This document shows positions 1 to 11,971 of a stretch of DNA of 64,000 nucleotides, one piece after another. The stretch is from Tsukamurella sp. 1534. GTDB taxonomy: Bacteria; Actinomycetota; Actinomycetes; Mycobacteriales; Mycobacteriaceae. The first letter of the stretch is position 1, and each line of letters starts with the position of its first letter. The notes under the pieces were generated by a model, which saw nothing but the letters and a program-made list of their open reading frames with translations, searched no databases and was not told the DNA's origin. A program made the position numbers and the translations under genes. The DNA lies in the NCBI RefSeq assembly GCF_000312385.1, contig NZ_HE997627.1, positions 5,911 through 69,910 of the forward strand. Reading direction: 5' to 3'.

Positions 1-3
1 GGT

Positions 4-59
4 CGAAGGCCTCTGGGATCGTGTCGAACACAATAGTGTTCCACTCCCAGGGGCCTTCG
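4..59. repeat. Nested inverted repeat, possible terminator of the upstream unit
   Basis: Bases 4-18 pair with 45-59 over 15 bp (one G-U pair). Inside the loop lies a second perfect 6-bp hairpin, 26-31 with 36-41. No T-run follows. It sits before the first gene, so it may end transcription from a gene outside the window or act as a structured leader. Function is inferred from structure only. Confidence 0.55.
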
Positions 60-77
60 CCGTATGGAAGTACAGTG

Positions 78-1298
78 ATGGGGACGAGTCGCCGGGTGGC
101 GGCGGGAAGCGGGTGCACGGTGGCAGAGGATTCGGGTCGCGGAGGCGCGGAGCGCCGGCAGCGGGCGGGGTTCGTCAACCCAGCAGATCGCGATTCCGGT
201 CAGCGCGACCCCGGTGACCGTACCCGCGGCGCAGATTCGTCACGTGGCGGATCTCCGCGCGACAACCGGAACTCGGAAGGCCGGCGTTCGGGCGAGCGCA
301 CCGGAGGCCAGAACCTGTCGGGCGCGCGCCGTGACGACCGCGGCGGCGACCGTCGTGGCGGATTCTCGGGCGAGCGCCGGGGTGGCGGACCGTCCAATGA
401 CCGCCGGGGTGGTGCACCGTCGGGCGATCGTCGCGGAGGGGGACCGTCGGGCGATCGTCGCGGCGGGTTCTCCGGGGACCGGAGGGGTGGCGGACCGTCG
501 GGCGACCGGCGCGGCGGCGCCCGCGCCGGCGGGCCCTCGCGCAACGGTTCCCGTCCCGGCGGACCGGGCGGGCGCCCGGGCACCGGGCCGCGGCGCGACG
601 ACCGGTCCGACCGGCCGCGGACCAAGGCCGGTGAGCCGAACATCCCGCGCGATGTGGACCCCAAGGAACTCGACGGTGCCGTTCGTCGCGACCTGCTGAG
701 CCTCGACAAGGCGAACGCGGAACTCGTCGCGTCCCACCTCGTCATGACCGGGCGTTTGCTGGACAGCGACCCGGCGGCCGCTCTGGCGCATGCCCGGGCA
801 GCGCGTGAGCGCGCCGGCCGTATAGCCGCCGTCCGCGAGGCCTGCGGGATCGCCGCGTACGTCAACGGCGAATGGGCCGAGGCCCTCAGTGAGCTCCGCG
901 CCGCCAAGCGCATGGGCGGCGCCGTGAACCTGTTGCCGATGATCGCCGACAGCGAGCGCGGCCTCGGCCGCCCCGAGAAGGCCATCGAGACCGCCCGCGG
1001 CGACGAGGCGGCGACCCTCACCGGCGACGACCGCACGGAACTGCGGATCGTCGAAGCCGGTGCGCGCATGGACCTGGGTGATTTCGACAAGGCCGTGGTC
1101 ACGCTGCAGGCCGAGGACCTCGACCCCGCGCGCCGCGGCCTGTACGCCGCGCGGCTCTTCTACACCTACGCCGAGTGCCTTCTGGGCGCCGGACGCCGCG
1201 ACGACGCGCTGACCTGGTTCCTCAACGCCGCCGCTGCGGACGAGGACGAGGACACCGACGCCGAGGACCGCGTCGCCGAGCTGTCGGCGGACGAGTGA
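78..1298 (+). CDS. TPR-like protein with an N-terminal RGG-rich disordered region (Rv1691-type)
   Basis: The C-terminal half (about residues 190-390) is an alanine-rich helical repeat protein resembling the tetratricopeptide-like protein found beside the phosphatase-tlyA-nadK genes in mycobacteria. The N-terminal 190 residues are low complexity, rich in Arg, Gly, Asp and Pro, with seven D/E-R-R-G-G units. The ATG at 78 is preferred because GGAAG at 66-70 is well spaced. A GTG at 21 in the same frame would lie inside the inverted repeat, and a GTG at 120 is also possible. Its stop overlaps the next start (GTGA). The molecular role is unknown; the RGG part suggests RNA or protein binding, which is inference. 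Confidence 0.75.
   Translation: MGTSRRVAAGSGCTVAEDSGRGGAERRQRAGFVNPADRDSGQRDPGDRTRGADSSRGGSPRDNRNSEGRRSGERTGGQNLSGARRDDRGGDRRGGFSGERRGGGPSNDRRGGAPSGDRRGGGPSGDRRGGFSGDRRGGGPSGDRRGGARAGGPSRNGSRPGGPGGRPGTGPRRDDRSDRPRTKAGEPNIPRDVDPKELDGAVRRDLLSLDKANAELVASHLVMTGRLLDSDPAAALAHARAARERAGRIAAVREACGIAAYVNGEWAEALSELRAAKRMGGAVNLLPMIADSERGLGRPEKAIETARGDEAATLTGDDRTELRIVEAGARMDLGDFDKAVVTLQAEDLDPARRGLYAARLFYTYAECLLGAGRRDDALTWFLNAAAADEDEDTDAEDRVAELSADE
348..518 (+). repeat. Tandem RGG-box coding repeat
   Basis: Seven D/E-R-R-G-G units spaced 8-9 residues apart are encoded by imperfect 24-27 base direct repeats, often with GPSG or GFSG between units. The repeat sits inside the TPR-like gene and keeps the frame. 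Such repeats can change copy number by slippage. Confidence 0.8.
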
Positions 1299-2281
1299 CG
1301 GCGCTCGTCGGCGCGTACGACCGCCTCCTGGTGGACCTCGACGGCACCGTCTACGCCGGAGCCGTGGCCATTCCGGGTGCCGCGGAAGCGCTCGAGGGCC
1401 TTCCCGTCACCTACGTGACCAACAACGCCAGCCGCGCACCGTCGGACGTCGCGCAGCACCTGCGGGACCTCGGCTTCGCCGCGCCCGACGACTCCGTGGT
1501 GACGAGCGCGCAGGCCGGAGCCGGTCTGCTCGCCTCCCTCGTACCGGCCGGCACCTCCGTGCTCGTCGTGGGCGCGGACGCGCTCCGTGACGAGGTCGTC
1601 GCGCGCGGGCTCGTGCCGGTCGACACCGCCGAGGAGGCCCGGGCCGTCGTCCAGGGGCACAGCCCGCAGACGGGGTGGGCGCTGCTGTCCGAGGCGGCGC
1701 TCGCGATCCGCGCCGGCGCCACCTGGGTGGCCACCAACACCGACGCCACCCTCCCCACCGATCGCGGCCTGCTCGTCGGCAACGGTTCCATGGTCGCCGC
1801 GGTGGCGAACGCGACCGGGCGTACCCCGGAGGTGGCGGGCAAACCCGGAGCCCCGATCCTCCTCGACGCCGCATCGGACACGGGCGCGTCGACGCCCCTG
1901 GTGGTCGGAGACCGGCTCGACACCGACATCGAGGGCGGCAATGCCGCCGGCTTCGACACCTACCTGGTGCTAACCGGGGTCAACGACGCGGCCGATGTGG
2001 TCGTCGCGCCGGACCGGCACCAGCCCACCTACATCGCCGACACCCTCGCCGGGCTGCACGGGCCCCGCGAGGCCCTGGTCCCCGGGCCGCGCGACGGATG
2101 GACCGCCACCGTCGACGGTGACGAGCTCGTCGTGACCGGCGAACCCGGAGCCGACCCGGCCGGCGCGACCTACGTCGCGATCGCCGCCGCCCGGGGAGTG
2201 CCGCAGGAACGCCGCGCCACGCTGAAGCACACCGTCCGCGAGCGTTCCGCGGGAACGGGTCCGATACCGTGGACTCGATGA
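1295..2281 (+). CDS. HAD-superfamily phosphatase, glycerol-3-phosphate phosphatase-like (Rv1692 homologue)
   Basis: About 328 residues. It opens with the HAD nucleophile motif DLDGT (residues about 13-17), has TNN in the NagD-type second motif, and GDRLDTDIEGG near residue 205 for the Mg-binding aspartates. This is the NagD/PGP-like type II cap class. The M. tuberculosis homologue in the same position, Rv1692, has been described as a D-glycerol-3-phosphate phosphatase that recycles glycerol polar heads from phospholipid breakdown. The GTG start overlaps the upstream stop and its own TGA overlaps the next ATG, so translation is probably coupled. Substrate is assigned by synteny and family. Confidence 0.85.
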   Translation: MTALVGAYDRLLVDLDGTVYAGAVAIPGAAEALEGLPVTYVTNNASRAPSDVAQHLRDLGFAAPDDSVVTSAQAGAGLLASLVPAGTSVLVVGADALRDEVVARGLVPVDTAEEARAVVQGHSPQTGWALLSEAALAIRAGATWVATNTDATLPTDRGLLVGNGSMVAAVANATGRTPEVAGKPGAPILLDAASDTGASTPLVVGDRLDTDIEGGNAAGFDTYLVLTGVNDAADVVVAPDRHQPTYIADTLAGLHGPREALVPGPRDGWTATVDGDELVVTGEPGADPAGATYVAIAAARGVPQERRATLKHTVRERSAGTGPIPWTR

Positions 2282-2475
2282 ATCCCGAAGATGTGCGCAC
2301 CGCCGTCGAGGACCTCATGCACCGCGTCGACGAACTCGACGCGGCGCCGGTCGACGACCTGGGTGGATCCGTCGCGGGCGTCGGCGAGCTCGCGCAGCTC
2401 GGCCGGCAGTCCGCCCTCTTCGAAGAAGCCCATCAGCTGCTGGTCGACGCGCTGGACAGCGTGGAACGGGCCTGA
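2278..2475 (+). CDS. Small conserved protein between phosphatase and tlyA (Rv1693-type)
   Basis: A 65-residue acidic, probably helical protein. The ATG at 2278 overlaps the stop of the phosphatase gene by 4 bases; a GTG at 2269 in the same frame would add three residues. The small gene at the same place in mycobacteria (Rv1693) supports it as real. No motif or signal peptide is visible and the function is unknown. The stop ends 1 base before the tlyA start. Confidence 0.7.
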   Translation: MNPEDVRTAVEDLMHRVDELDAAPVDDLGGSVAGVGELAQLGRQSALFEEAHQLLVDALDSVERA

Positions 2476-2476
2476 C

Positions 2477-3291
<815 letters not shown>

Positions 3292-3292
<1 letters not shown>

Positions 3293-4191
3293 TGTCACTG
3301 ACCGAACGCACGTTCCTCGTGGTGGTGCACACGCTCCGCAGCGACGTGGGCGCCACGGTCGCCCAGATCCGGGAGCTCCTCGACGCCGCCGGCGTGAACA
3401 TGAAGCTGGAGAGCGACGTCCAGGAGGCGCCCGACGACGCCGCCGTCGGCTGTGAGGTGGTCGTGGTGCTGGGCGGCGACGGCGGTTTCCTGCGCGGCGC
3501 CGAGCTCGCCCGTCGCGCGGACGTCCCGATCATCGGGATCAACCTCGGGCACGTCGGTTTCCTCGCCGAGTCCGAGGTGGACACCGTGCCCGAGACCATC
3601 GGGGACCTCGTGCACCGGCGCTACACCGTGCACCCGCGGATGACCCTCGACGTCGCGATCCACGACGGCGACGATCTGGTGGCCGAGGGGTGGGCCCTCA
3701 ACGAGGTGTCCGTCGAGAACCGTTCTCGCCAGGGCCTTCTCGAGCTCGTCACCGAGGTCGACGACCGCCCGGTCTCGCGCTTCGCATGCGACGGCCTGCT
3801 GGTGGCGACCCCCACCGGGTCGACCGCCTACGCGTTCTCCGCGGGCGGCCCCGTCATGTGGCCCGATCTGGAGGCGCTGCTCATCGTGCCGAGCAACGCG
3901 CACGCGCTGTTCTCCCGGCCGATGGTCACGAGCCCCCGCTCCACCATCGCGATCGAGGTGGAGAGCCGACGGCACGAGGCGATCGCCTTCTGCGACGGGC
4001 GGCGCACCCTGGAGGTGCCCGAGCGCGGACGCATCGAGATCCGCCGCGGCGCGGACCCGGTGCGGTTCATCAAGCTCGGCGCCGCGCCGTTCACGGACCG
4101 GCTGGTGCACAAGTTCCAACTACCCATCACCGGATGGCGCGGCCGCCAGGACGGCGGCGAGCCCCGGGACGGCACGGGAATCGGGGGATAG
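3292..4191 (+). CDS. nadK: NAD kinase
   Basis: 299 residues (M. tuberculosis PpnK has 307). Phosphorylates NAD to NADP using ATP or polyphosphate. The glycine-rich motif LGGDGGFLRGAE lies near residue 60, followed by the NE motif (LNEVSVENRS) and the TPTGSTAYAFSAGGP motif. The residue after GGDG is Gly instead of the usual Thr. The ATG overlaps the tlyA stop. Synteny tlyA-nadK-recN is standard for the order. Confidence 0.94.
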
Positions 4192-4194
4192 CAG

Positions 4195-5982
4195 GTGCTC
4201 GAAGAGATCCGCATCTCGTCGCTGGGCGTCATCGAACGCGCCGCGGCGGAGTTCGCACCGGGGCTCACGGTGCTCACCGGAGAGACCGGTGCGGGCAAGA
4301 CCATGGTGGTCACCAGCCTGCACCTGCTCGCGGGTGCGCGCGCCGACCCCGGCAGGATCCGTGCCGGTGCCGACAAGGCCGTGGTCGAGGGCCGGTTCTC
4401 GCTCGACGGAGCGAGCTCGGCCGGCCAGGTGCGGGACGTGGTCGACGGTGCCGGCGGCGAACTGGACGACGACGCCGTCATCGCGGTTCGCAGCGTCGCC
4501 GCCGACGGACGCTCCCGGGCCTACCTCGGCGGGCGCAGCGTGCCCGTCGGCACGCTGTCCGAATTCGCGGGCCCGCTGCTCACCGTGCACGGCCAGAACG
4601 ATCAGCTCCGGCTGCTCAAGCCCGAGCGGCAGCGGGACCTCCTCGACGCGTTCGCGGGGGCACCCGCGCAGAAGGCGCTGCGGAAGTACCAGGCTGTGCG
4701 CGAGGAGTGGCTCGCCGCCCGCGCAGAACTCGCCGACCGCACCACGCGCTCACGCGAACTCGCGCTGGAACAGGACCACCTCACCGCGTCGCTCGCCGAG
4801 ATCGACGGCGTCTCCCCGCTGGCCGGGGAGGACACCGAGACCATCGAGAGGATCAAGCGGCTCTCCGACCTCGACTCGCTGCGGGAGGCCGCCGACACCT
4901 CCTACGCCGCACTCACCGGCGCAGGCTACGGCGGGGAGGCGCCCGACGGTGCGGGGGCCGTGCTCGATCTTCTCGGCACCGTCCGCGCCGCACTGTCCGG
5001 ATCGGACGACGCGGCGCTGCGCTCGCTCTCCGAACGGGTCGACGAGGCCGCAACCGTGGCGGGCGACATCGCCACGGAGCTCGGGTCGTACCTCTCCGAC
5101 CTGCCGAGCGACCCGTCGGAACTGGAATCGCTGCTGCTGCGGCAGTCCGAGCTGAAGACGCTCACCCGCAAGTACGCGCCCGACATCGACGGCGTGATCG
5201 CCTGGGCCGACGAGGCGCGTGAACGCCTGGCCGGCATCGACACCTCCGCGGAGGGGCTGGCAGCGTTGCAGTCCCGCGTCGCCGAGTTGGAGGAGTCGCT
5301 CGCCGCCGCGGCGTCCGCCCTCACCGCGGCGCGCGCCAAGGCCGCGGGCGCGCTCGGCAAGAAGGTCACGGGGGAGCTGCGCAAGCTGGCCATGGGCGGC
5401 GCGTCGATCACCGTCGACGTCTCGCCCGAGGCAGCCGGGGACGGCGAGCCCAACCCCGTCACCGTCGACGGTGCGCCGCGCCGCGCCGGTGCGCACGGGA
5501 CCGACGCCGTCGAGTTCCGGCTCGTCGCGCACGACGGTGCGAATCCTCTTCCGATCGGCAAATCCGCGTCGGGGGGCGAACTCTCGCGCGTCATGCTCGC
5601 GCTCGAGGTGGTCCTGGCAGCCACCGAGCAGGGCCTCACGATGGTGTTCGACGAGGTGGACGCCGGCGTCGGCGGCAAGGCGGCCGTCGAGATCGGTCGC
5701 CGGCTCGCCGCGCTCGCGCAGCGGCACCAGGTGATCGTGGTGACGCACCTGCCGCAGGTCGCCGCGTTCGCCGACACCCACCTCACCGTCGGGAAGCAGA
5801 CCGGCAAGGGCTCGGTGACGTCGACGCTCACGGCGCTGTCCCGCGAGGAGCGGATCGCCGAACTCGCCCGCATGCTCGCGGGCCTGGGCGATTCCGACAC
5901 CGGCCGTGCGCACGCCGAGGAACTCCTGGAGGCCGCCGACTCCGACAAGGTCACCCAGACCGGCGCCCACGCGGGTACCTGA
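4195..5982 (+). CDS. recN: RecN, SMC-like DNA repair ATPase
   Basis: 595 residues; homologues have about 590. It has an N-terminal Walker A (TGETGAGKT, about residue 30), the HGQNDQLRLL motif, a central coiled-coil arm (about 155-360), then the ABC-type signature SASGGELSRVMLALE and Walker B MVFDEVDAGVGG, with VVTHLPQVAAFAD at the end. RecN gathers broken DNA ends in recombinational repair. The GTG start is 3 bases after the nadK stop, so they are co-transcribed. Confidence 0.94.
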   Translation: MLEEIRISSLGVIERAAAEFAPGLTVLTGETGAGKTMVVTSLHLLAGARADPGRIRAGADKAVVEGRFSLDGASSAGQVRDVVDGAGGELDDDAVIAVRSVAADGRSRAYLGGRSVPVGTLSEFAGPLLTVHGQNDQLRLLKPERQRDLLDAFAGAPAQKALRKYQAVREEWLAARAELADRTTRSRELALEQDHLTASLAEIDGVSPLAGEDTETIERIKRLSDLDSLREAADTSYAALTGAGYGGEAPDGAGAVLDLLGTVRAALSGSDDAALRSLSERVDEAATVAGDIATELGSYLSDLPSDPSELESLLLRQSELKTLTRKYAPDIDGVIAWADEARERLAGIDTSAEGLAALQSRVAELEESLAAAASALTAARAKAAGALGKKVTGELRKLAMGGASITVDVSPEAAGDGEPNPVTVDGAPRRAGAHGTDAVEFRLVAHDGANPLPIGKSASGGELSRVMLALEVVLAATEQGLTMVFDEVDAGVGGKAAVEIGRRLAALAQRHQVIVVTHLPQVAAFADTHLTVGKQTGKGSVTSTLTALSREERIAELARMLAGLGDSDTGRAHAEELLEAADSDKVTQTGAHAGT

Positions 5983-6057
5983 CGTCGGAAACCGGGCCTT
6001 GATCGCGGCAGGGCGAGGCATATCCATCCTGACCGCGTTGAGCGCCGGTTTCAGAAC

Positions 6058-7077
6058 TCACCCGCGAGGGATCGCACGGGACGCGACCGATGCGGCCTGT
6101 GCGGCGCGCACGTCGCCGGTCCATGTGAGCACGTCGAGGGCGGTGTCGGTCAGCTTGATCACGTGCTCGTCTCCGTGGTGCGTCGCCCGGTCGATGATGT
6201 CGTCCGCCGTGCCGGCGCCGTCCCCCGCGTGGAGGCCGCGGGCCTCGTCGGGGCCGTACGCGGCGAAGATCGCCGCCGCCGCGGACCAGCCGGCCGCGGC
6301 CGTCGCTGCGTGCAACCGTTCCGGTAGCGCCCGCAGGGCCCGGCGAAGCGCGTTCGGCGCCGTGGCCGCGTGCACCAGCATCACCGGGCTTCCGTGCGCG
6401 TGGGTCGCGTAGCGAAGGACGGCGGCGGTGACGACTCCGCGCAACTGCTCCTCGGCGTCGCCGGGCGCGAGGGCGCGCTGTGCCGAGGGCCAGCCGCCGA
6501 GATCGTCGAGCTGCCGGAGACGTTCACCGATCCCACCGTCGGGGTGCGGCACGCGTGGGACCGCGGCGAGCGCGTCGGGGGCGGACAGATCGCCCGCGGG
6601 CGTGGCCGTCCGCGGGACCGGTCGCCACCGGGCCGCCCAGTAGCCGAGCGCCTGCGCGAGTTCCCCGCTCCGCTCCGGCGTCTCACCCCACGTCAGCAGA
6701 GCGTCGACCGCGTGCCCCACGCGGATCGCGCCGTGGGTCGCGCCCGCCGCCACGCCGGGGAGGAGGCGGGGCCACCACTCGGCGAGCACGTCCTTCCACG
6801 GCCCCGCCTGCAACGCGACCGTGAACGTCGCGATCCAGGCGCCCAGCGCCGCCGGGTCTCCGAGGTCGTCCGGCCACCGTGCCGGCCGTGCGACGTGTGG
6901 CGCACCGTCGAGCTTGGGAACGTACCCGTCGAGCCATCGTGACACCTCTCCCTCGCGGCCGCGCCGGACCAGGGCCTCGACCACCATCGGGCCGTGATTG
7001 CTGAGGAAGCCCTGGAATTCGGGGCCGGTGCGCTGCAGCCGCTGGTACGCCTCGTCGAGTTCGTCCTGTGCCGTCAT
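6058..7077 (-). CDS. Questin-oxidase-like family protein
   Basis: 339 residues. The N terminus (about 1-60: DEAYQRL, FLSNHGPMVVEAL) and the scattered His residues (GATHGAIRVGHAV near 135, HATHAHGSP near 245) match my memory of the questin oxidase-like family (DUF4243), named after fungal anthraquinone-cleaving monooxygenases. No signal peptide. The ATG at 7077 lies on the opposite strand to recN and steA and interrupts the recN-steA adjacency seen in mycobacteria. Bacterial members are of unknown substrate, so this is a family call only. Confidence 0.65.
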   Translation of the reverse strand: MTAQDELDEAYQRLQRTGPEFQGFLSNHGPMVVEALVRRGREGEVSRWLDGYVPKLDGAPHVARPARWPDDLGDPAALGAWIATFTVALQAGPWKDVLAEWWPRLLPGVAAGATHGAIRVGHAVDALLTWGETPERSGELAQALGYWAARWRPVPRTATPAGDLSAPDALAAVPRVPHPDGGIGERLRQLDDLGGWPSAQRALAPGDAEEQLRGVVTAAVLRYATHAHGSPVMLVHAATAPNALRRALRALPERLHAATAAAGWSAAAAIFAAYGPDEARGLHAGDGAGTADDIIDRATHHGDEHVIKLTDTALDVLTWTGDVRAAQAASVASRAIPRG

Positions 7078-7130
7078 GAGTCCATGCCAGCGTATGAAGC
7101 GCGCTTGAGGTCAAGGCGCCGCCGCCCCTC

Positions 7131-7236
7131 GTCTCCCCGCCAGGAGAAGGCGTCCCCATGGTTTTTCGGCGTCCCCTCAACAGCTGCATGGGGGAGGGCG
7201 ATTCAGGCAGGGGACGCCTTCTCCCGGCTGGGAGAC
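7131..7236. repeat. 106-bp element with 27-bp inverted ends
   Basis: Bases 7131-7157 and 7210-7236 are reverse complements at 25 of 27 positions, around a 52-base loop. The element lies in the 320-base gap between the divergent questin-oxidase-like gene and steA. The size and symmetric ends resemble a miniature inverted-repeat element or a large hairpin. The rest of the gap (7237-7397) has short GC-rich direct repeats near 7255-7290 and presumably the steA promoter; no gene is visible there. Confidence 0.7.
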
Positions 7237-7397
7237 GGGCATCCCGCGGAGCGGCGCGGAGCGGCGCGGCGCGGGCCTGGGGGCCTGGGGGCGATCGTCG
7301 TCGGCGCGGACTGAGTCGAACGGGTGCGGCGGAAGTTGTTCAAAGTTTCTCGTGTTGTCGGCGCGCCTCCCGTGATTCGTGTGACTGGCGGGGCAGT

Positions 7398-8597
7398 ATG
7401 GCAGCCATGAAGCTCACTGGTCTGCTGGCTCGGAACACGGCGAACCTCCCCGGTGTCGTCGGCACCGCCCGCGTCGACAAGGACACCACCCGCCTGCTGC
7501 GGCGCATCGGCGCCGGCGACGTGGTGGTGTGCGACGAGCTCGATCTCGACCGCACCACCGCCGACCTCATGGTCGAGGCGGGGGTCGTCGCGGTCGTGAA
7601 CGCGTCGCCGTTCATCTCGGGCCGCTACCCCAACCTCGGCCCCGAGGTGCTGGCGGCCGCCGGGATCGAGCTCATCGACGACGCGGGCAAGGAGATCTTC
7701 GCCCGCATCAAGGACGGCGCCAAGGTGCGCGTCCACGAGGGCGTCGTCTACGCCGGCGAGCGCGAGCTGGCCGAGGGGGAGGAGCTGACCGACAGCGCCG
7801 TCACCTCCCGGATGCTCGCCGCCCGCTCGGGCCTGGTCGATCACCTGGAGGCCTTCGCGGGCAACACCATCGAGTTCATCCGGGTCGAGTCCCCGCTGCT
7901 CATCGACGGGGTCGGGATCCCCGACGTCGAGGTGAACCTCAACAACCGCCACGTTCTGGTGGTGTCCGACGGGCCCGAGCACACCGAGGACCTCAAGCGG
8001 CTCAAGCCCTTCATCAAGGAGTACGCGCCGGTGCTCATCGGCGTGAACCGCGGCGCCGACGCGCTCGTCAAGGCCGGCTACCGCCCCGATCTCATCGTCG
8101 GCGACCCGGAGATGATCACCACCAACACGCTGCGCTCCGGCGCGCAGGTCGTGCTGCCCGCCGCGCCCGACGGCCACGCGCCCGGCCTCGAGCGCATCCA
8201 GGACCTGGGGATCGGCGCCATGACCTTCCCCGCCACCGGTTCGGCCGCGGACCTCGCGCTGATCATCGCCGACCACCACGGCGCCTCGCTCATCGTGTCG
8301 GTCGGCCACCCGGCCTCGCTGGAGGAGTTCTTCGACGCCGGCCGCCGCGACTCGAACCCTTCGACGTTCCTCACCCGTCTCAAGGTGGGCAACAAGCTGG
8401 TCGACGGCAAGGCCGTCGCCACGCTGTACCGCAGCCGCGGACACGGCGGGGCGGTGGCCCTGTTCATCCTCGCCGCACTGGTCGCGGTGGTCGCCGCCGT
8501 GCTGGTCTCCAACCAGGGGCACGACCTGCTGGAGTGGGTCGTCGACCAGTGGAACCGCTTCGCGCTCTGGGTCCAGGGCCAGTTCCGGGCACTCTAG
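7398..8597 (+). CDS. steA: SteA, cytokinesis/cell-separation membrane protein (Rv1697 homologue)
   Basis: 399 residues. It strongly resembles Rv1697: LDLDRTTADLMVEAGVVAVVNAS, FAGNTIEFIRVESPLLIDGIGIPD-like and LKPFIKEYAPVLIGV stretches, followed by one membrane segment near the C terminus (about 349-372). It carries a thiamin pyrophosphokinase-like catalytic fold. In Corynebacterium glutamicum SteA works with SteB in the cell-separation pathway that activates peptidoglycan hydrolysis. ATG 7398 is preferred because of GGCGGGG upstream; ATG 7407 is possible. SteB starts directly after the stop. Confidence 0.88.
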   Translation: MAAMKLTGLLARNTANLPGVVGTARVDKDTTRLLRRIGAGDVVVCDELDLDRTTADLMVEAGVVAVVNASPFISGRYPNLGPEVLAAAGIELIDDAGKEIFARIKDGAKVRVHEGVVYAGERELAEGEELTDSAVTSRMLAARSGLVDHLEAFAGNTIEFIRVESPLLIDGVGIPDVEVNLNNRHVLVVSDGPEHTEDLKRLKPFIKEYAPVLIGVNRGADALVKAGYRPDLIVGDPEMITTNTLRSGAQVVLPAAPDGHAPGLERIQDLGIGAMTFPATGSAADLALIIADHHGASLIVSVGHPASLEEFFDAGRRDSNPSTFLTRLKVGNKLVDGKAVATLYRSRGHGGAVALFILAALVAVVAAVLVSNQGHDLLEWVVDQWNRFALWVQGQFRAL

Positions 8598-9518
8598 GTG
8601 CCCCGGCCGTCCCGTCGCCTCCGCACGCCGGGCGCCCGCCGGCCCGCCCTGTTCTGGGCGGCGATCCTGCTGGCGCTCGCCGTCGGGCTCGCGCTCGGTG
8701 GTGGCGTCCTCGCCCGGTTCACCACCGACGGCGACCTCAAGGACCTGCGCGGGCAGGTCGAGGACCTCGAGAAGCGGAACGGTGAACTGACCGAACGAGC
8801 CCGTGCCGCAGACGGATTCGCTGACGCCGCAGCGCCCGCCACGCTGGGCCGCGGCCTTGCGGGAATCCCCGTCCTGCTCGTCGTCGCCCCCGGCGCCGAC
8901 AAGGGGGACGTCGAGCGCATCTCGCGGCGCGTGACGCAGGCCGGCGGCACCGTCGCCGGCGATCTGACGCTCACCGCCGCCCTGTACGACGACGCGCAGT
9001 CCGAGCGGCTCCGCGGCGTCGTCGACAACGCGGCGCCCGTCGGCACCACCGTCGACGCCTCGCTCGTGGACCCCCGTGCCCGCGCCGGCGACCTCCTCGG
9101 CTCCGTCCTCCTGTCCGAGGGCCGCGTCGACCCCCCGTCGACGGGTCGCACCGACGCGCTCGCCGCGCTCAAACAGGCCGGCTTCCTCGGCTACGACGGC
9201 CCGACGGTGCCCGGCGCGCGCGCCGCGATCGTCGTGACGGGCGGCACGGTGTCCGCCGAGCAGGCCGGGCAGGGGCAGGGGATCGGGCGTCTCGCCGCGG
9301 GCCTGTCCAGGCACGGCGACGGCTCGGTGCTCGCCGGCCGGAGCGGATCGGCGCAGGGTGCGGGGCCGATCGTCGTGGTCCGCCAGGACAGGGAACTCGG
9401 CGCGAAGCTCGCCACCGTCGACGACGTCGACACCACCGTCGGGCAGGTCTCGACCGCGCTGGCTCTCGTGCAGGCGACGCGCGGCGACGTCCGCGCCTAT
9501 GGATCGGGCGTCCGCTAA
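8598..9518 (+). CDS. steB: SteB/MctB family envelope protein (Rv1698 homologue)
   Basis: 306 residues. A basic N terminus and one membrane segment (about 18-38) are followed by a short coiled coil (about 48-68) and an extracytoplasmic domain. The family was described in M. tuberculosis as MctB (copper homeostasis) and in C. glutamicum as SteB, the partner of SteA in daughter-cell separation. Adjacent placement (GTG immediately after the steA TAG) favours the SteA-SteB pair. No clear metal-binding cluster is visible, so the copper role is not supported by sequence alone. Confidence 0.85.
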   Translation: MPRPSRRLRTPGARRPALFWAAILLALAVGLALGGGVLARFTTDGDLKDLRGQVEDLEKRNGELTERARAADGFADAAAPATLGRGLAGIPVLLVVAPGADKGDVERISRRVTQAGGTVAGDLTLTAALYDDAQSERLRGVVDNAAPVGTTVDASLVDPRARAGDLLGSVLLSEGRVDPPSTGRTDALAALKQAGFLGYDGPTVPGARAAIVVTGGTVSAEQAGQGQGIGRLAAGLSRHGDGSVLAGRSGSAQGAGPIVVVRQDRELGAKLATVDDVDTTVGQVSTALALVQATRGDVRAYGSGVR

Positions 9519-9550
9519 CGGCAGGTGATAGGCTGAAGTCCCGTAGATGA

Positions 9551-11966
<2,416 letters not shown>

Positions 11967-11971
11967 CGACG

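Noticed and set aside
340-530. Repeats resembling a CRISPR array
   Set aside because: Repeats are in-frame, imperfect and spaced 24-27 bases inside a coding region; no spacers or cas genes.
2291-2476. Longer N terminus for TlyA
   Set aside because: It would read through the small Rv1693-type gene in another frame; GTG 2477 gives the family length.
5988-6052. GAAACCGG / CCGGTTTC inverted repeat after recN as a terminator
   Set aside because: Only 8 bp with a 49-base loop; too weak to call.
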